64,000 nt of DNA from Lepidostoma basale (Eukaryota; Arthropoda; Insecta; Trichoptera; Lepidostomatidae): assembly GCA_022606425.2 (NCBI GenBank), contig JAHDVF020000883.1, positions 1,860,001-1,924,000 on the forward strand, in the 5' to 3' direction. Below the pieces are notes generated by a model. That model was not told the DNA's origin, searched no databases, and saw only the letters and a program-made list of their open reading frames with translations. Positions 63,393 through 64,000 of the stretch are shown here, piece by piece. Position numbers and translations under genes: made by a program. The stretch's first letter is position 1. Each line of letters opens with the position of its first letter.

Positions 63393-64000
63393 TAACTAAC
63401 CATCACGCCGTCTCCCCGAAGGGGTAGGCAGAGGGAATGGACTGCCACACTTTTCTTTCCTGATATATTTCTCTCGATTCCTCAACATTCATACATCGTG
63501 TCATGCACGTGCGTCGATTTCTCTAACTCCTCACATGGCTGACATTCAATATTTGATTTATTTGATCGTGCCACGTTTTTCTCGATCTTCCTCTATTTCT
63601 GGTTCCATTTACACCATTGACATATAATATTTTACCAATTTTTCTTCATTCATTCTTTACATATTTCCAAACCATCTTAATGATCCTTTCATTATTTTGT
63701 TCATAACACCATCATTCGCACCGCATTGACTTCTTATATTTTTATTCGACGCTATCATACATAGAGTATCCACACATTCGTCTAAGAGATCTCATTTCTA
63801 CTGCATTTATTCTACTTTCATCCTTCTTTTGCCAGATCCATGCTTCGCTTCCATACATAAGGGTCGATAGAAGAACACCATTGTGCACTGCCATTCTAGC
63901 TTTTTTGTGTTGTCTTCACTGTGTTGCCTGCCCCAACCCCATTTTTCATTATCCCTCTCCACTCGCCCATCCCTTGTAAACATACTACCTAAATACACGA
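63393..64000 (-). mobile_element. Non-LTR retrotransposon family A, cut by window end
   Basis: The 3' UTR and C-terminal tail (63393-63800) are followed by upstream codons reading KLEWQCTMVFFYRPLCMEAK and YLGSMFTRDGRVERDNE at 63807-63998. This is the region just after the RT thumb. It continues past the window. Confidence 0.78.

Overview
The window is AT-rich insect nuclear DNA. A cluster of cytochrome P450 genes of the CYP6 type, the dense load of decayed non-LTR retrotransposons, tRNA-derived SINEs and DNA-transposon relics, and the AT-rich intergenic DNA together suggest a moth or butterfly (Lepidoptera). That taxonomic reading is inference from gene style. No bacterial, viral or organellar gene was recognised.

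All six P450 genes lie on the minus strand and have the same two-exon structure. A long first exon ends inside the glycine codon after the haem-ligand cysteine (phase 1, GT donor). A short second exon encodes the last ~55 residues. From low to high coordinate they are gene 1 (535-3185), gene 2 (6786-9415), gene 3 (15129-17512), gene 4 (24540-28432), gene 5 (37315-45872) and gene 6 (52779-54944). Genes 1-3 form one sequence group and genes 4-6 another. Genes 2 and 3 sit in a tandem segmental duplication (about 3.7-10.0 kb and 12.1-18.1 kb). The duplicated unit originally also held a copy of gene 1, which survives only as a broken fragment at 11.58-12.12 kb. A further P450 relic is at about 59.9-60.1 kb. 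The encoded enzymes are probably ER-anchored monooxygenases of detoxification type, with unknown substrates.

Most of the rest is mobile DNA. At least four groups of non-LTR retrotransposon 3' ends are present. One has roughly twenty copies ending in a TTAG-rich tail, and one copy of another is nested in an RTE-like element. There are at least eight tRNA-derived SINE copies with two alternative 3' tails. Other pieces are a mariner remnant with a D34D motif, a probable piggyBac remnant, a Harbinger-like MITE with exact TTA target duplications, a 0.8-kb foldback element in the intron of gene 2, and several large hairpins.

The most interesting structure is a set of repeats carrying hammerhead-ribozyme-like cores (CUGANGA, stem II, GAAAC, a very short stem III, then GUC, GUA or GUU). 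Several occur as head-to-head inverted pairs. One pair is a discrete 261-bp insertion inside a SINE, flanked by an 8-bp target duplication. Stem II shows a paired base change between loci. These resemble the hammerhead motifs known from Penelope-like elements and retrozymes. Whether any copy cleaves cannot be told from sequence.
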